In this document: positions 61,862 to 64,000 of the stretch, piece by piece | Layout of the letters: the number at the start of each line of letters is the position of its first letter | Position numbering within the stretch: position 1 is the first letter of the stretch | Assembly (NCBI GenBank): GCA_016234655.1 | Contig: JACRAU010000027.1 | Span: 87,438-151,437 of the forward strand | DNA: 64,000 nt | Reading direction: 5' to 3' | DNA from: Betaproteobacteria bacterium | GTDB taxonomy: Bacteria; Pseudomonadota; Gammaproteobacteria; Burkholderiales; Thiobacillaceae | The notes under the pieces: model-generated | Database searches by the model: none | Seen by the model: only the letters and a program-made list of their open reading frames with translations | What the model was told of the DNA's origin: nothing | Translations under genes and position numbers: made by a program

Positions 61862-62852
61862 GCTGGTCTGCCCGGCCGGCAGCCTGCCTGCGCTGAAGGC
61901 GGCGGTGGACCACGGCGCCGATGCGGTCTATCTCGGCTTCAAGGACAACACCAATGCGCGCAACTTCGGCGGCCTTAATTTCGACGACCGTGCCTTGCAG
62001 GAGGGCGTGGCCTATGCCCACGCGCGGGGGCGCAAGGTGCTGCTCGCGCTCAACACCTATCCGCAGCCGGGCGCGGTCGAGCGCTGGCGGGGCGCGGTCG
62101 ACCGCGCGGCCGACCTTGGTCTCGACGCGGCGATCCTGGCCGATCCCGGCTTGATGGCCTACGCGGTCAAGGCCCATCCCGAACTGCGTCTGCACCTGTC
62201 GGTGCAGGGCTCGGCCACCAGTTACGAGGCGATCAATTTCTACCGCGAGCGCTTCGGCATCCAGCGCGCGGTGTTGCCGCGCGTGTTGTCGCTGGCCCAG
62301 GTCGAGGCCGTCGCGCAACACACCGACGTGGAATTGGAGCTGTTCGGCTTCGGCGGCTTGTGCGTGATGGTCGAGGGCCGCTGCCTGCTGTCGTCCTATG
62401 CCGCCGGCGATTCGCCCAACACCTGCGGCGTCTGCTCGCCGGCCCATGCCGTGCGCTGGCAGCAGACGGCCAAGGGCCTGGAGTCGCGCCTGAACGGCGT
62501 GCTGCTCGACCGCTACGCCGACGGCGAGAAGGCCGGCTACCCCACGCTGTGCAAGGGCCGGTTCGAGGTGCAGGGCGAGACCTATTACGCGCTGGAAGAG
62601 CCGACCAGCCTCAACACCCTGGAGCTCTTGCCCGAGATGATGCGGCTTGGTATCGCGGCGGTGAAGATCGAGGGCCGCCAGCGCAGCCCGGCCTATGTCG
62701 CGCAGGTGACCCAGGTCTGGCGCGCCGCCATCGACGCGGTGAAACGCGCGGCCCGGGACTACCAAGTCGCGCCGGCTTGGCAGGCGCAATTGGACAAGGT
62801 GTCGGAGGGCAGCATGCATACCTTGGGCGCCTATTACCGGCCGTGGAAATGA
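61845..62852 (+). CDS. ubiU: O2-independent ubiquinone hydroxylation protein UbiU
   Basis: A 335-residue U32-peptidase-family protein that, with UbiV, hydroxylates ubiquinone precursors without oxygen. N-terminal LELVCPAGSLPALKAAVDHG and the four-cysteine [4Fe-4S] set in EGRCLLSSYAAGDSPNTCGVC and later LCKGRF are the family pattern. ATG 61845 is preferred over ATG 61839 because of spacing from GGGG. Ubiquinone is the acceptor needed for denitrification without oxygen. Confidence 0.93.
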   Translation: MSARLELVCPAGSLPALKAAVDHGADAVYLGFKDNTNARNFGGLNFDDRALQEGVAYAHARGRKVLLALNTYPQPGAVERWRGAVDRAADLGLDAAILADPGLMAYAVKAHPELRLHLSVQGSATSYEAINFYRERFGIQRAVLPRVLSLAQVEAVAQHTDVELELFGFGGLCVMVEGRCLLSSYAAGDSPNTCGVCSPAHAVRWQQTAKGLESRLNGVLLDRYADGEKAGYPTLCKGRFEVQGETYYALEEPTSLNTLELLPEMMRLGIAAVKIEGRQRSPAYVAQVTQVWRAAIDAVKRAARDYQVAPAWQAQLDKVSEGSMHTLGAYYRPWK

Positions 62853-62860
62853 ATCGAAAC

Positions 62861-63027
62861 TGTAGGAGGCCCGTCCTCGGGCCGAACAGCCGCACGGCGA
62901 TAGGGCAGGTGGTTTGTTCGCGGCGAGGACGCCGCTCCCACGGGGATGTTGTAGGAGGCCCGTCCTCGGGCCGAATTGCATGGCGATAGGGCAGGTGGGT
63001 TGTGTTCGCGGCCGGGAGGCCGCTCCA
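62861..63027. repeat. tandem REP-like pair between ubiU and ubiV
   Basis: Two related copies of about 80 bp, 62861-62942 and 62950-63027, each start TGTAGGAGGCCCGTCCTCGG, contain GGCGATAGGGCAGGTGG in the middle and end in a complementary GCGGC...GCCGCTCC. The second copy ends 11 bp before ubiV. They could form hairpins that separate ubiU from ubiV expression. Confidence 0.75.
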
Positions 63028-63037
63028 GGGGGTGTCC

Positions 63038-63988
63038 ATGAAGCTTAGTCTCGGTCCCTTGCTCTACTACTGGTCGCGCGACGACGTGTTCGCCTTCTAC
63101 GAGGCCGCCGCCGCGTGGCCGGTCGATATCGTCTACCTCGGCGAGACCGTGTGCTCGCGCCGGCATACGCTGCGCCTGGCCGATTGGTTCGAGTTGGCCG
63201 ACCGGCTGGCCGCCGCCGGCAAGGAGGCGGTGCTGTCCAGCCAGGTCTTGATCGAATCCGAGTCCGATCTGAAGGTCTTGCGCAAGATCGTGCGCAACGG
63301 CGGACACGGGGTCGAGGCCAACGACTTCGGTGCCGTGCGTTTATTGCACGAAGCGGGCGTGCCCTTCGTCGCCGGGCCGACGCTGAATGCCTACAACCCC
63401 GACACCCTGGCCCTGCTGCACGAGTTGGGCGCGCGGCGCTGGCTGCCGCCGGTGGAGATGCCGGAGGCGATGCTGCGCGCGATGCCGGTGCCGGCCGGCA
63501 TGGAGACCGAGTTGTTCGCCTACGGCCGCTTGCCCCTGGCCTATTCCGCGCGCTGTTTCACCGCGCGCCACTACAATCTGCAAAAGGACGACTGCCGGTT
63601 CAAGTGCCTCGACCATCCGGACGGCCTGGTCTTGCGCAGCCGCGAGGGCGAGCCGTTCCTGGCCTTGAACGGCACCCAGACCCAGTCGGCCAAGGTCTAC
63701 AACCTGGCGCATCGCACCGATGCCCTGCGCGCGGCCGGGGTCGGCGTGCTGCGCCTGTCGCCGCAAGCGCGGCACATGGCCGAGGTGGTGAGCTTGTTTC
63801 GCGGTCTGCTCGACGGTACGGTGCCGGATGCGGCGCAGGCCATGGCCCGCTACATGCCGGCCGAGGCCTGCGACGGCTATTGGCTGGGCCGGCCCGGCCT
63901 GGACTGGCGGCCCGAGCCCGTATCTTGTGGGAGCGGCGTCCTAGCCGCGAATATTACCGGCGAGGACGCCGCTGCGACCACGCCTTGA
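63038..63988 (+). CDS. ubiV: O2-independent ubiquinone hydroxylation protein UbiV
   Basis: A 316-residue U32-family partner of UbiU. It begins [20 protein letters not shown]; cluster cysteines are in [31 protein letters not shown]. The core ends near residue 296 (LDWRPEPVS); the final 20 residues ([20 protein letters not shown]) are encoded by a REP-like repeat, so the normal stop appears to have been replaced. ATG 63038 lies just after the tandem repeat, with GGGGGT upstream. Confidence 0.93.
   Translation: MKLSLGPLLYYWSRDDVFAFYEAAAAWPVDIVYLGETVCSRRHTLRLADWFELADRLAAAGKEAVLSSQVLIESESDLKVLRKIVRNGGHGVEANDFGAVRLLHEAGVPFVAGPTLNAYNPDTLALLHELGARRWLPPVEMPEAMLRAMPVPAGMETELFAYGRLPLAYSARCFTARHYNLQKDDCRFKCLDHPDGLVLRSREGEPFLALNGTQTQSAKVYNLAHRTDALRAAGVGVLRLSPQARHMAEVVSLFRGLLDGTVPDAAQAMARYMPAEACDGYWLGRPGLDWRPEPVSCGSGVLAANITGEDAAATTP
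63926..63980. repeat. REP-like element forming the 3' end of ubiV
   Basis: TGTGGGAGCGGCGTCCTAGC (63926-63945) and the complementary AGGACGCCGCTGCGACC (63963-63979) form an inverted pair of the same family as the copies at 4523, 44772 and 62861. It is translated in frame as the last residues of UbiV. Confidence 0.75.
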
Positions 63989-63991
63989 ACA

Positions 63992-63997
63992 AAGGAG
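63992..63997 (+). promoter_or_regulatory. ribosome-binding site of the next gene
   Basis: AAGGAG, three bases from the window edge and 4 bp after the ubiV stop, shows that another plus-strand gene starts just outside. ubiT would be the expected neighbour, but this cannot be seen. Confidence 0.6.
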
Positions 63998-64000
63998 TTA

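Overview
The window is GC-rich chromosomal DNA of a chemolithotrophic, sulfur-oxidising, denitrifying betaproteobacterium of the Thiobacillus/Sulfuricella type. The evidence is a complete reverse-type dsr operon (dsrABEFHCMKLJOP-N-R), a cd1-type denitrification cluster (nirS plus haem d1 genes, norCB, nnrS), a membrane nitrate reductase with two NarK transporters and NarXL, and anaerobic ubiquinone genes (ubiUV). Species is not determined. No rRNA, tRNA, CRISPR array, intact insertion sequence or prophage was recognised.

Layout. 1-4.4 kb: 3'-truncated hdrC-like gene, small cytochrome c, chemoreceptor, murI, diguanylate cyclase. 4.6-10.3 kb: queG, tsaE, cell-wall amidase, a soluble NarX-like kinase with its regulator, and a histone-deacetylase-family hydrolase. 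10.3-24.5 kb (minus strand): cysG, dsrR, dsrN and dsrPOJLKMCHFEBA. 24.8-28.8 kb (plus): an accessory operon with an orphan Cas6/Cmx6-like protein, a cysteine-less DsrC paralogue, a sulfurtransferase, an unknown protein and a 2-oxoglutarate dioxygenase. 28.9-31.4 kb (minus): norB, norC and a small membrane protein, divergent from 31.6-39.6 kb (plus): nirS-C-F-DL-G-H-J-N. 39.7-41.7 kb (minus): a three-gene cassette of unknown function, headed by a protein with fourteen 11-residue Cys/Trp repeats fused to a metzincin-like protease domain. 42.0-46.6 kb: a nitronate-monooxygenase-family enzyme, nnrS, diguanylate cyclase. 46.6-60.9 kb: narL, narX, then narK1-narK2-narGHJI, a second cysteine-less DsrC paralogue, a DUF2249 protein and a membrane protein. 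60.9-64 kb: radical SAM protein, ubiU, ubiV.

How it works together. DsrEFH and DsrC carry sulfur to siro(haem)amide DsrAB; DsrL and the DsrMKJOP membrane complex handle the electrons. Nitrate entering through NarK is reduced by NarGHI, nitrite by NirS and NO by NorCB. CysG makes sirohaem, which is the precursor of both DsrN-amidated sirohaem for DsrAB and haem d1 (NirDL, G, H, J, F, N), so one biosynthetic gene links the two respirations. Four FNR/DNR-like boxes (1036, 31418, 44657, 59478) and a NarL-type 7-2-7 element (49246) outline an anaerobic regulon. Three kinds of intergenic repeat are scattered through the window: heptanucleotide-repeat hairpins at five loci, REP/REPIN-like elements, and a nested inverted-repeat element.
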